In this document: positions 1-7,848 of the stretch, piece by piece | Layout: each line of letters starts with the position of its first letter | Numbering within the stretch: the first letter of the stretch is position 1 | Assembly: GCA_021822485.1 (NCBI GenBank) | Contig: JAKAQP010000014.1 | Location: 1 to 38,827 of the forward strand | DNA length: 38,827 nucleotides | Direction of reading: 5' to 3' | Origin: a bacterium | GTDB lineage: Bacteria > SZUA-79 > Acidulodesulfobacterales > Acidulodesulfobacteraceae | The notes under the pieces: generated by a model | Database searches by the model: none | What the model was told of the DNA's origin: nothing | Seen by the model: the letters and a program-made list of their open reading frames with translations, nothing else | Made by a program: the position numbers and the translations under genes

Positions 1-511
1 CAGGCTCAAACTCCAATACATCGTTTTTAATAAACTGAAAGTCGTAACAAACGCCGATAAAATGAGAATTTTCGGCTTTTTTTAAAGACCTGTCGTAACA
101 ACCTTTGCCGTATCCAACCCTGTTTCCGTATGTATCGAAAGCTAATCCCGGCACAAAAAAAACATCTATATCTTTTTCGTCGATTTCATCGGCGTTTTTT
201 GGACATAAAATACCTAAAGAATCTCTTTTCATAAAATCCATACTTTCAAATTTATAAAAACCCATGCGCCCGGCGTTTTCGCATAACGGCATAAATAGCT
301 GTATATCGCCGCTTTTATTCACGTCGATAAGGTATTCCATCCTGACTTCGTTTTTAATACTCATATATATTGCAATTTTTTTAAATAAATTTAATACTAT
401 ATAGTCGTAAGCAATTTTAGAGATACTTAAGCTTGCCGCACTAATGAACGGTTCCTTTAATCCAATCCTTTTATTTTTCATTAATTTTCTTGCATCTTTT
501 TTATTTATCAT
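1..511 (-). CDS. fau: 5-formyltetrahydrofolate cyclo-ligase, partial (C-terminus beyond window)
   Basis: Makes 5,10-methenyl-THF from 5-formyl-THF with ATP in the cytosol. The frame opens with ATG at 511-509 and stays open to the window edge, giving about 170 residues. The N-terminus is rich in Lys/Arg (MINKKDARKLMKNKRIG). The family's substrate/ATP motif is clear near the visible end: PGLAFDTYGNRVGYGKGCYDR-like, with the Gly-rich turn and the closing Y/C-Y-D-R. The gene begins 50 bases downstream of the 6S RNA, the same zapA-ssrS-fau order as in enterobacteria, so it is probably cotranscribed with the RNA. Only the C-terminal end is missing. The family is recognised from the motif plus this synteny. 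Confidence 0.88.
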   Translation of the reverse strand, partial: MINKKDARKLMKNKRIGLKEPFISAASLSISKIAYDYIVLNLFKKIAIYMSIKNEVRMEYLIDVNKSGDIQLFMPLCENAGRMGFYKFESMDFMKRDSLGILCPKNADEIDEKDIDVFFVPGLAFDTYGNRVGYGKGCYDRSLKKAENSHFIGVCYDFQFIKNDVLEFEP

Positions 512-560
512 ATTTTAAAAGGCATGGTAAAATAGCGGAGGAAATAAAAAGAGAAAGGAT

Positions 561-741
561 AACCCCGCATGTACCGAAGAGATTTTTAAAATTGGACCTA
601 TAAAAAAATAGGTGGTAATCGTTTATCTGCTGAAAAAAGAATCTTCGTTTCCAAAGTTCCTTACCGTAGCAGACAGTGACAATCCCTTTCTATCCAACTG
701 TTGGGTCAATTTTAATAACCAGCATCAAATACCGCAGGGTT
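561..741 (-). ncRNA. ssrS: 6S RNA
   Basis: A 181-nt non-coding stretch lies between zapA and the 5-formyl-THF cyclo-ligase gene, the classic place for 6S RNA, the sRNA that binds sigma70-RNA polymerase. Its ends pair: AACCCTGCG at the 5' end (741-733) with TGCGGGGTT at the 3' end (569-561), nine pairs including two G-U. The length matches the roughly 184 nt of E. coli 6S. The interior is a long, mostly paired rod with an open central region. The 3' side is followed by a T-rich run. The ends are taken from the closing stem and could shift by several bases after processing. Confidence 0.83.
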
Positions 742-783
742 TATAAAAAATTAAAATACTGCTAAATACTAATATTAATAATG

Positions 784-1059
784 TTAAGGCTTAGATATAT
801 ATTTATATATATTATTTACTTTTTCCAAAACCCTTCTGCTCTCGTTATTAGTCTCCATTTTATCGGACATAAAATCATCCGCAATATTAAGCGCGGTTAA
901 GACGGCTATGTTAAAAGAATCTACCGACCTTGTTTTTTTAACCACATCATCCGCTTTTGCGTTGACGTACTCCGCTAAAGATTCCAAATACTTTCTGTCT
1001 TTATCGCTGTTTAAAATAAATTTACGATTTAAAATTTTTAATTCTATAAGTTCGCTCAT
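784..1059 (-). CDS. zapA: Cell division protein ZapA
   Basis: A 91-residue protein of the ZapA family, which bundles FtsZ filaments at the division ring. The N-terminal part (residues 1-45) carries the family's beta-strands and helix with the pattern ILNRKFILNSDKDRKYLESLA; the C-terminal half is helical and includes the conserved stretch with A-L-N-I-A-D-D. Length is typical. The ATG overlaps the stop of the preceding coiled-coil gene by four bases (ATGA at 1056-1059), so the two are translationally coupled. Immediately downstream is the 6S RNA, a neighbourhood conserved across many proteobacteria. Confidence 0.85.
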   Translation of the reverse strand: MSELIELKILNRKFILNSDKDRKYLESLAEYVNAKADDVVKKTRSVDSFNIAVLTALNIADDFMSDKMETNNESRRVLEKVNNIYKYISKP

Positions 1060-1310
1060 AGCTGTATAGAATCTAAATTATTTAATATTTCGTCTATTTT
1101 TTTTACTACAAAATCATTATCTGCTTCATAAGTGGAAATTTTATCTTTTAACTCTTTAATTTCATCATCTTTTGTTTTAACCTCCGCTAAAAGTTTATCT
1201 CTTTCCGTTTTAATTTTCTCAAACGATTCCTTAATTAAAATAACTTTTTCTTCTATTATACTTAAATTATTGATATCCATTTTTTGAATTCCAGAAAATA
1301 ATTCATTCAT
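1056..1310 (-). CDS. Small coiled-coil protein, ZapB-like
   Basis: An 84-residue protein that is almost entirely one charged, heptad-like helix (residues 15-80, rich in Lys, Glu, Ile and Leu), with no signal peptide or membrane segment. It has no catalytic motif. Its place directly upstream of zapA, with an ATGA overlap, is where many proteobacteria keep a ZapB-type division coiled coil, and its length is close to ZapB (about 80 residues). Coiled coils are easily misassigned by similarity, so the ZapB role rests on context. It starts 40 bases downstream of the stop of gltB3 and probably belongs to the same transcript. Confidence 0.6.
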   Translation of the reverse strand: MNELFSGIQKMDINNLSIIEEKVILIKESFEKIKTERDKLLAEVKTKDDEIKELKDKISTYEADNDFVVKKIDEILNNLDSIQL

Positions 1311-1349
1311 AAGTTTAATTGCTAAATTTATTGATTAAATTACACTAAA

Positions 1350-2093
1350 TTATGCCGAAGTGTATAAATGCGCGTAAGGTCTTGCGCTTGAAGGCACAAT
1401 TTTATAAAAGGGTTTTTTATATATCTCTTCTATGGATATATTGAAACTGTTTGCAAAGTCGGTTAAATATTCTTTTAAGAAACCTGCATCTTTATCGTCT
1501 ATTTCATAAAGTTCGGCTTCATTTGAAAACTTTGAAAAATCTATTTTTTTTCTAATAAATATAGTGCCCCCGTGCATGCCGGAAGCAAAATAATCTATAT
1601 CTAATTCATCGGAATCATCGTCTTCCAGTCTTAGTAACACAATTACGCCGCCGGCCATATATTCGGCAAAAAAACTTCCTACTTTACCTCCTATAATAAT
1701 AACCGGCAGTTGTTCATTATAACCTTTCATATGAATCCCGACCCTATAGCCGGCATTACCTCTAATATAGATTCTGCCCCCTCTCATACCGTAGCCTACC
1801 ACGTCTCCGGCGTCTCCGTTTATTATGATTTTGCCGGCATTCATAGTATTGCCTACATTATCCTGGGCATTATTGTTTACCGTTAAAGTAGGTCCATCCA
1901 TAAAGGCTCCTAAATCGTTTCCGGGAGTTCCGTTTATATTGATAACAACATCGTCGCCTTTTATGCCGTCACCTATATAATACTGACCGTTAACGTTTTC
2001 TATAAAAAATTTTTTTACCCCGTTTGCTATGCCTTCTCTTATGAGCCTGTTAAGCTCTTTATAGTGGATTCCAGCCGCATCAATCGTCATCAT
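1350..2093 (-). CDS. Glutamate synthase domain 3 protein (GXGXG repeat, GltB3)
   Basis: A 247-residue stand-alone version of the C-terminal domain of the large subunit of glutamate synthase. It is a right-handed beta-helix built from repeats of the GxxxGxxMxGGxIxIxGxAG type, seen between residues about 55 and 175 (for example GDVVGYGMRGGRIYIRGNAG). In the fused enzyme this domain is structural and helps hold the ammonia channel. Two tandem ATGs (2093 and 2090) could start it; AAGAG lies close upstream. It follows gltB2 by 51 bases, so all three glutamate synthase parts form one operon. FwdC-type formylmethanofuran dehydrogenase subunits share the fold but are excluded by context. Confidence 0.88.
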   Translation of the reverse strand: MMTIDAAGIHYKELNRLIREGIANGVKKFFIENVNGQYYIGDGIKGDDVVININGTPGNDLGAFMDGPTLTVNNNAQDNVGNTMNAGKIIINGDAGDVVGYGMRGGRIYIRGNAGYRVGIHMKGYNEQLPVIIIGGKVGSFFAEYMAGGVIVLLRLEDDDSDELDIDYFASGMHGGTIFIRKKIDFSKFSNEAELYEIDDKDAGFLKEYLTDFANSFNISIEEIYKKPFYKIVPSSARPYAHLYTSA

Positions 2094-2144
2094 ATCTCTT
2101 TTTTATTGCTCCTTTTAATATATGATAATATTATATTTTAATTT

Positions 2145-3665
2145 TTACAAGCCGGCATGCTTAATTCCTAACGCTTTTAATTCGGCGTCGGATAATTCTA
2201 TGCCCCTTAATCTTTCTCTGGAACCTCTCAAACTTTCAATGGAATTAACACCCATGGCTCCTAATACTTCTTGTATCTCGTGGCTCCATGCCGAAATAAG
2301 ATTATATAATCTTTCTCCGTAAACTTCTGGATCCAGCCTGCGCACAAGTTCGGGCCTTTGAGTAGTAATACCCCAGCTGCAGTTTCCTGTGTTGCACTTT
2401 CCGCAAACATGACAGCCCATGACTATTAATGCCGCCGTCCCGATGGCAACGGCATCTGCGCCGAGAGCGATAGCTTTTACGGCATCTGCGCTGGATCTTA
2501 TGCTTCCCGCGGCTATTATAGAAGCTTCGTTTCTTATGCCTTCTTCCCTTAATCTCTCGTCAACCTGTGCAAGAGCAAGTTCAATCGGTATTCCTACATG
2601 ATCTCTGATAACGATAGGGGCTGCGCCTGTACCGCCGGAATATCCGTCGATATAAACTATGTCGGCGCCGGCTCTGACTATACCGCTTACTATTGCGGCT
2701 ATATTATGAACCGCAGCTACTTTAACGGATACGGGTTTTTCGTAATCGGTCGCTTCTTTAATTGCATATATAAGCTGTCTTAAATCTTCAATCGAGTAAA
2801 TATCGTGATGGGGTGCGGGGGAAATAGCGTCCGTTCCTACGGGAATCATTCTTGTTCTTGAAATATCTATTCCTATTTTTTCTCCGGGAAGATGTCCGCC
2901 GATACCGGGCTTTGCACCCTGTCCTATCTTAATTTCGACTGCCACGCCGCTGTTTAAATAATCCCTATGAACGCCGAATCGTCCGGATGCAACCTGAACT
3001 ATAATATTTTTACCAAAAGGTACTAAATCGTCATGCAGTCCGCCTTCTCCGGTATTCATAACTATACCGAGCGCCCTTGCCGCTAAAGCCATAGCCTTTT
3101 GTGCATTAAGAGAGATAGAGCCGTATGACATAGCGCCGAAAACAAAGGGTGTCTGAAGTTCTATCTGAGGCGGCATTTTTGTCTTCAAAACAGGTTCGCC
3201 TTTTTCGTCGAAATCAAAGTCTAATTTTGAAGGTTTCTTGCCGAGAAACGTCCTTAACTCCATAGGTTCTCTTAAAGGGTCTATAGAAGGATTAGTAACC
3301 TGACAGGCATCTAAAAGTATATGGTCAAAATATTTTTTATATTTAAACGTAGTACCCATTCCTGAAATAACTATACCGCCTGTTTCCGACTGCCTCCAGA
3401 TATTTTTTACGAGCGGTTCCTGCCAGTTCGCATTTTCTCTGATAACGGTAGGATTTTTAATTATAGAGATAGCTCCTTCCGGGCAGTAGGTGTAACACCT
3501 CCCGCATGCTACGCATTTGGAATGGTCTGCAAGAATTTTGTCGCCGCCGAAACTGTAAGTTCCCCATCCGCAATTTTGGATACATCTTTTGCATCTTACG
3601 CATTTATTATGATCTATGACAGCTAAGTATTCCGATTGGATATTGGAAAAAGAAGATTTTGTCAT
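2145..3665 (-). CDS. Glutamate synthase domain 2 protein with ferredoxin module (GltB2)
   Basis: A 506-residue archaeal-type glutamate synthase central subunit. Residues 22-32 and 51-61 hold two CxxCxxCxxxC [4Fe-4S] motifs of ferredoxin type. From about residue 80 on is the FMN-binding TIM barrel that reduces 2-iminoglutarate; the barrel shows GAMSYGSIS, MNTGEGG, KIGQGAKPGIGGHLPG and YIDGYSGGTGAAP. Near residue 412-425 the C-H-V-C-G-K-C-N-T-G-N-C run provides the [3Fe-4S] cysteines. It overlaps gltB1 by four bases (ATGA). No NAD(P)H-oxidising GltD is visible, so the electron donor is probably ferredoxin or the adjacent Hdr-like protein. That last point is inference. Confidence 0.92.
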   Translation of the reverse strand: MTKSSFSNIQSEYLAVIDHNKCVRCKRCIQNCGWGTYSFGGDKILADHSKCVACGRCYTYCPEGAISIIKNPTVIRENANWQEPLVKNIWRQSETGGIVISGMGTTFKYKKYFDHILLDACQVTNPSIDPLREPMELRTFLGKKPSKLDFDFDEKGEPVLKTKMPPQIELQTPFVFGAMSYGSISLNAQKAMALAARALGIVMNTGEGGLHDDLVPFGKNIIVQVASGRFGVHRDYLNSGVAVEIKIGQGAKPGIGGHLPGEKIGIDISRTRMIPVGTDAISPAPHHDIYSIEDLRQLIYAIKEATDYEKPVSVKVAAVHNIAAIVSGIVRAGADIVYIDGYSGGTGAAPIVIRDHVGIPIELALAQVDERLREEGIRNEASIIAAGSIRSSADAVKAIALGADAVAIGTAALIVMGCHVCGKCNTGNCSWGITTQRPELVRRLDPEVYGERLYNLISAWSHEIQEVLGAMGVNSIESLRGSRERLRGIELSDAELKALGIKHAGL

Positions 3666-4804
3666 AAACTAAGCAGTCCTCCTTTCAAAGACGCCTTTTC
3701 TTTTATATCGTCAAACTCTACCATGACGGGATCTCCTGCTTTTGGAGACCACACCATGTCGGGGGACTGACAAACTGCACGAATAGCGGCTTCTTCGGAA
3801 GCGACATATGTAAAATCGCCGTTAGAAGCTGCGACAAGCGGCCTAAGTTTTATTCTGTCGTTCATAGCTACCATGCCGCCGGAATATCCAAAAACTATAG
3901 CAAAAGGTCCGTTTAAAAGCGCGCTTCCGTAAACTTGCCTTAACGCCGTAAAAAGCTTTTTTTTGTCGTTTTCCATTTTATCTATTTTTTGATAAAACGG
4001 AGAAGCGAGTACCGTTAAAGCTAAACGCACGGGAATTTTATGTTTTCTTATTAAAAGATCTAAAATGTAGGTTATAACTTCCGTGTCTGTTCTTAATGCC
4101 AGGTTATATTTATACATCTCTAAATATCTTTTATTGATGCCGTAAGAAGATATTTCTCCGTTATGGACGATAGACCAGTCCAAAAGGGTAAAAGGATGTG
4201 CGCCGCCCCACCAGCCGGGTGTATTTGTAGGAAATCTGTTGTGCGCCGTCCACATATAACCTTCTATTTCTTCCAGCCTGTAAAAATCTGCTACGTCTTC
4301 GGGATATCCTACGCCTTTAAATGCTCCCATATTTTTTCCGCTTGAAAACACGTAAGCGCCGTCGTAATTTTGATTAATTAGCATAACGCTGTTTACCACG
4401 AAATCATCGTCTTCCAACTCGTGAAACAACTTATCCTGTCTGTCGGATTTAGGTTTTATAAAATAACGGTGAAGATACGGATGATCGTAAATTTTAGAGG
4501 TCTTAAAAGTAGGAATAGGCTCCTCTTTTTCTACGATGAAATTATTTCTTAGGTATTCTTCGACGTCGGTCTTAGCGGAAAGATTATCGTACATTATATG
4601 GAAAGCGTAAATATCTGCATAATCCGGATAATTGCCGTAAACGGCAAAACCGCCGCCTAAACCGTTTCCTCTGTCATGTTCCACCGAAATAGCTTTTTTA
4701 ATGTCGCTTCCGTTGGTTTTAACCTTTTTGGCATTTATAATTCCGCATAGGCCGCAGCCCGATATATCTCTTTCCGTATTAAATTTATTTTTTATTTTTA
4801 ACAC
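3662..4804 (-). CDS. Glutamate synthase domain 1 protein (class II glutamine amidotransferase, GltB1)
   Basis: A 380-residue Ntn-type glutaminase that should supply ammonia to GltB2. The start is GTG at 4804 preceded by AGAGGT. The conserved CGxxGI nucleophile motif is at residues 17-22 (CGLCGI), so Cys17 is the likely N-terminal nucleophile and residues 1-16 would be a removable propeptide; Cys20 is a less likely alternative. Other amidotransferase signatures are visible: AHNRFPTNTPG, HNGEISSYG and RTDTEVITYILD. It is the first of three split subunits and overlaps the next gene by four bases. The 86-base gap to the upstream Hdr-like gene is compatible with one transcript. Confidence 0.9.
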   Translation of the reverse strand: MLKIKNKFNTERDISGCGLCGIINAKKVKTNGSDIKKAISVEHDRGNGLGGGFAVYGNYPDYADIYAFHIMYDNLSAKTDVEEYLRNNFIVEKEEPIPTFKTSKIYDHPYLHRYFIKPKSDRQDKLFHELEDDDFVVNSVMLINQNYDGAYVFSSGKNMGAFKGVGYPEDVADFYRLEEIEGYMWTAHNRFPTNTPGWWGGAHPFTLLDWSIVHNGEISSYGINKRYLEMYKYNLALRTDTEVITYILDLLIRKHKIPVRLALTVLASPFYQKIDKMENDKKKLFTALRQVYGSALLNGPFAIVFGYSGGMVAMNDRIKLRPLVAASNGDFTYVASEEAAIRAVCQSPDMVWSPKAGDPVMVEFDDIKEKASLKGGLLSL

Positions 4805-4889
4805 TTTAGTACCTCTGCTTTTTGTAAATTTATTTATAATGTATACTTTATATTAAATATAACATATATACGCTTTTTTAACAATAAAT

Positions 4890-6215
4890 CTATAAAATAT
4901 TTTCGTCTAATATTCTTTTAAATTCATTATCTAAAATCTTTTTGGCAGGAGGAAGCCCTAGCTTTTTCCGCATTCCTTCCTGCGGATCGCCGAGCCTTAA
5001 AGTTTTAAAGAAAAGCTCTCCGGCTTTTTTAACTTTCTGCGGACCGACGTCGTTTTTTAGCGCAAGATTTTTTAATGTCGTAAGCACTTTCTCCCAACTA
5101 TAATTTTGAGGGCATAATTCGACGCATGTATGACATTCGAGACATTCCCATACTATTTTTGAAGACATAGCTCTTTCGATATCGTTTTCTAAAATCATTT
5201 TTATTACTAAAGGAGGATTATAAGATTCAAAGGAGAGGCTCATCGGGCAATCGTTTTTACACGCGCCGCAGTTATAGCATCTGACTAACGAATCTTTGTC
5301 GAAAATAGTAGTATAATCGGTTACAGCCTTTATCTTTTTAAATTTTTCAAGAAATTTTCCGGCTTTTATTTTATGCTGAGAAATTAGTTCTTCCGCTTCT
5401 TCTATGCCAAAAGCCAAACACATAAGCTCCTCTAAAGTTATAACCGGAATCTGACGCTTTATGCCTTCTTTCAAAAGCATATACTGGTTCGTGTCGAACT
5501 GCGTAAAACACGACGGACAAACGGTAGTGATTATGTCGGCTCCGCTTTCATTAACGGCATCAAGTTTTATTCTTGCCATAACGAGAGATTTATCGTGTTC
5601 ATCCACCCTGTCTAAAGCCTGTCCGCAGCACATCATTTTATTTTTATACTGGACTACGTCAGCCCCGATAGCTTTTAAAATATTGTCGTATTTACGCGGC
5701 TCAAAAGGGGAATCGAAATTTATGGAATGCGACGGTCTTACTAAATGGCATCCATAGTGTACTGCAATATTTAAACCTTTTAGCGGATACTTAACGTTTG
5801 CCCTGATTTTATCCAGTCCTACTACGTCGTGAAGATGCTCAATGAAATGGTAAACGGATGTTTCGCCGGAAAAATTAAGGTCTATTTTTTCAAGAGTTTC
5901 GTTAATTTTTTTTTGATACGGAAGGTCGGATGCAACCTTATTCCTAATCTGCTTAAGATTGGAATAACATCCGGTACATACGGAAATTATATCCGCATTC
6001 TGTTTCTCCGCAAGCGCTATATTTCGAATGCCCGTTAAATCAAAAAGATTTTCGTCTATATTTTTAATTAAAGATTTTTCCGGACAGCATGTAAAAGAAT
6101 CGATATCTTTATATTTTATATTCAGCTTGTCTAAGACTAATCTCGTAGCTTTTTCCATAAAAGGGAATTTTGCCTGTATAGTACATCCCCAAAAAAAAGT
6201 ATATTCTCTATTCAT
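4890..6215 (-). CDS. HdrB-HdrC fusion, heterodisulfide reductase-like iron-sulfur protein
   Basis: A 441-residue cytosolic redox protein. Residues 1-245 form an HdrB-like part with two CCG domains: Cys11, Cys43-Cys44, Cys80 and Cys83, then Cys156, Cys196-Cys197, Cys233 and Cys236, the spacing that binds the noncubane [4Fe-4S] clusters. Residues 310-370 form an HdrC-like part with two CxxCxxCxxxC [4Fe-4S] motifs (Cys313-323 and Cys358-368). The order is B then C, the reverse of methanogen HdrD. There is no membrane segment. It heads the glutamate synthase operon. Its true substrate (disulfide, quinone-independent donor, or electrons for GltB2) cannot be read from sequence. No clear ribosome binding site precedes the ATG. 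Confidence 0.85.
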   Translation of the reverse strand: MNREYTFFWGCTIQAKFPFMEKATRLVLDKLNIKYKDIDSFTCCPEKSLIKNIDENLFDLTGIRNIALAEKQNADIISVCTGCYSNLKQIRNKVASDLPYQKKINETLEKIDLNFSGETSVYHFIEHLHDVVGLDKIRANVKYPLKGLNIAVHYGCHLVRPSHSINFDSPFEPRKYDNILKAIGADVVQYKNKMMCCGQALDRVDEHDKSLVMARIKLDAVNESGADIITTVCPSCFTQFDTNQYMLLKEGIKRQIPVITLEELMCLAFGIEEAEELISQHKIKAGKFLEKFKKIKAVTDYTTIFDKDSLVRCYNCGACKNDCPMSLSFESYNPPLVIKMILENDIERAMSSKIVWECLECHTCVELCPQNYSWEKVLTTLKNLALKNDVGPQKVKKAGELFFKTLRLGDPQEGMRKKLGLPPAKKILDNEFKRILDENIL

Positions 6216-6376
6216 ATTTATATTTTATTGTTATATAATTAATAATAATATTGCAATTTATGCATATTCTATTTAATTAAGTTATTAAAAAATAAACCGA
6301 GCTAAAATATGCATCATAAAATAGTATAAAATATATTAAAAAAAAATTCAATTTTAAAATTATTTTTTAAAAAACT

Positions 6377-7300
6377 ATGGACATTTTCAATCAAGTCCAG
6401 ATGTTTGGATCGGCATCGGATTCGTCGTCAGACGTAAATTACGAAAAATCTTTTGGTTCCGCAAATATGCCTATAGCTATAAAAGGGGTTAAAGACGAAA
6501 TAATTTACATGAACGAGCAGGCTAAAATTCTTTCTAATTATTCCGGAGGTTCGATATTCTCTTCTTATGACGAAAAATTGCCCGAAGATATAATAAGAAT
6601 AAATGAATTAACCGGTTTAAACATCAATAAAAAAATTGATTTGAAAACGCCTACAGGCAGAATCGACCAAAAATTTTTCCGTATAGACGGTATAACGCTT
6701 CTAAATAAATTCGGACTTTTCTCGGGAACTCTGTTTATATTTAACGAGTTCACAGCATCGGTAAAGTACTTTTTAAATTTAAGCGCAAAGCAAGGGCTTA
6801 ATAATTATGTTTTTGACGAAATTACAGGCTTAATGCTAAAAAGCCAATTTAAAGAATTCTTTACAAAAGAGACTGAAAGAGCGGAAAGATACCGCATTCC
6901 TCTATCGATAACGGTATTTAATTTTGAAAATTTATTATTTTTTGGACAATCTTTCGGAAACGAAAAACTTAATCAAGTGTTAAAATATATAGGTCTTTAT
7001 TTTAAGCAAAAATTAAGAAAAACGGACATAATTTTTAGAATAGATTTTAATGATTTCATAGGAATTCTGCCTCATACTAATTATGAAAACGCCGATAAAA
7101 AATTTAAAAAAATTAAAGAGGAATTCAATCTGCTTTTAAAATTTCCGGAAAACGTAAAACCCAAATTTAAATACGGTATTTCCGAATTAAATTTAAAAAA
7201 ACATTATAAGAATTACGAACTGATTCTTGAAGAGGCAAAATTAGATATGTCGCAGAGAAACAGTTTATCCGTTAAGCAGGATACCGGATACACTTTTTAA
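6377..7300 (+). CDS. PAS-like plus degenerate GGDEF domain protein
   Basis: A 307-residue cytosolic protein. Residues 28-125 look like a small PAS-type sensor. Residues 146-295 follow the diguanylate cyclase fold: DEITGLMLKSQFKEFF at the start, then ERAERYRIPLSITVF and an I-L-P-H-T at the end. The catalytic RYGGDEF sequence is replaced by RIDFNDF (221-227), so the two glycines and the catalytic Glu are gone and c-di-GMP synthesis is unlikely. It may bind nucleotide or only partners. It is transcribed away from the Hdr/glutamate synthase operon, and its last 36 bases overlap the convergent pgsA gene. No obvious Shine-Dalgarno sequence precedes the ATG. Confidence 0.75.
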   Translation: MDIFNQVQMFGSASDSSSDVNYEKSFGSANMPIAIKGVKDEIIYMNEQAKILSNYSGGSIFSSYDEKLPEDIIRINELTGLNINKKIDLKTPTGRIDQKFFRIDGITLLNKFGLFSGTLFIFNEFTASVKYFLNLSAKQGLNNYVFDEITGLMLKSQFKEFFTKETERAERYRIPLSITVFNFENLLFFGQSFGNEKLNQVLKYIGLYFKQKLRKTDIIFRIDFNDFIGILPHTNYENADKKFKKIKEEFNLLLKFPENVKPKFKYGISELNLKKHYKNYELILEEAKLDMSQRNSLSVKQDTGYTF

Positions 7301-7825
7301 ATATTTATAAGAAGAAATCAAAGAAAACAGTATGCTGATAAAAATAAGGATTAATCCTATATCTCCAAAATTTAAATAAAAATGTTTGTAATATATAAGA
7401 AGACAAAGTATTCCAAACATTTGAAATGCGGTTTTCCACTTTCCTTCTCTGCCGGCCGGTATTACAACGCCTTTTTCGCTTGCTATAGCTCTTAGACCGG
7501 TGACGAATATTTCCCTGAAAATTATTACTGCAACAACCCAAGCCGGAATTCTTTGCATCGGAATAAGCATAATTAATATAGTAACAACAAGCAGTTTATC
7601 GGCTATCGGATCTAAAAAAATCCCCAAATTCGTTACAATATTTTTCTTCCTTGCAATGTAACCATCGATAAAATCCGTTGCAATAGCAACGACAAAAAAA
7701 ATAGCTGCAGCTATTCCGTAAATTTCCTTATTAAAAAAAAGGAGAAAAAATATTACGGGTATAATCAATATTCTTGAGAAGGTAAGTATATTTGGAATAT
7801 TATATATCTGCTTATTAGATTTCAT
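7265..7825 (-). CDS. pgsA: CDP-diacylglycerol-glycerol-3-phosphate 3-phosphatidyltransferase
   Basis: A 186-residue inner-membrane enzyme that makes phosphatidylglycerol phosphate from CDP-diacylglycerol. The CDP-alcohol phosphatidyltransferase signature D-x2-D-G-x2-A-R-x8-G-x3-D-x3-D is complete (DFIDGYIARKKNIVTNLGIF followed by LDPIAD), around residues 57-82. Several hydrophobic segments surround it. The N-terminal NIPNILTFSRIL is typical of PgsA. It is the last gene of a cbiC-transglycosylase-pgsA run, 23 bases after the transglycosylase stop. Its 3' end runs 36 bases into the convergent GGDEF-like gene, with no terminator hairpin between them. Confidence 0.92.
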   Translation of the reverse strand: MKSNKQIYNIPNILTFSRILIIPVIFFLLFFNKEIYGIAAAIFFVVAIATDFIDGYIARKKNIVTNLGIFLDPIADKLLVVTILIMLIPMQRIPAWVVAVIIFREIFVTGLRAIASEKGVVIPAGREGKWKTAFQMFGILCLLIYYKHFYLNFGDIGLILIFISILFSLISSYKYLKSVSGILLNG

Positions 7826-7848
7826 TTTTTTATTTTTGCTATTAACGT

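Noticed and set aside
2122-2783. Plus-strand open frames across gltB2
   Set aside because: They have low-complexity translations with no family features and lie fully inside a well-supported gene on the other strand.
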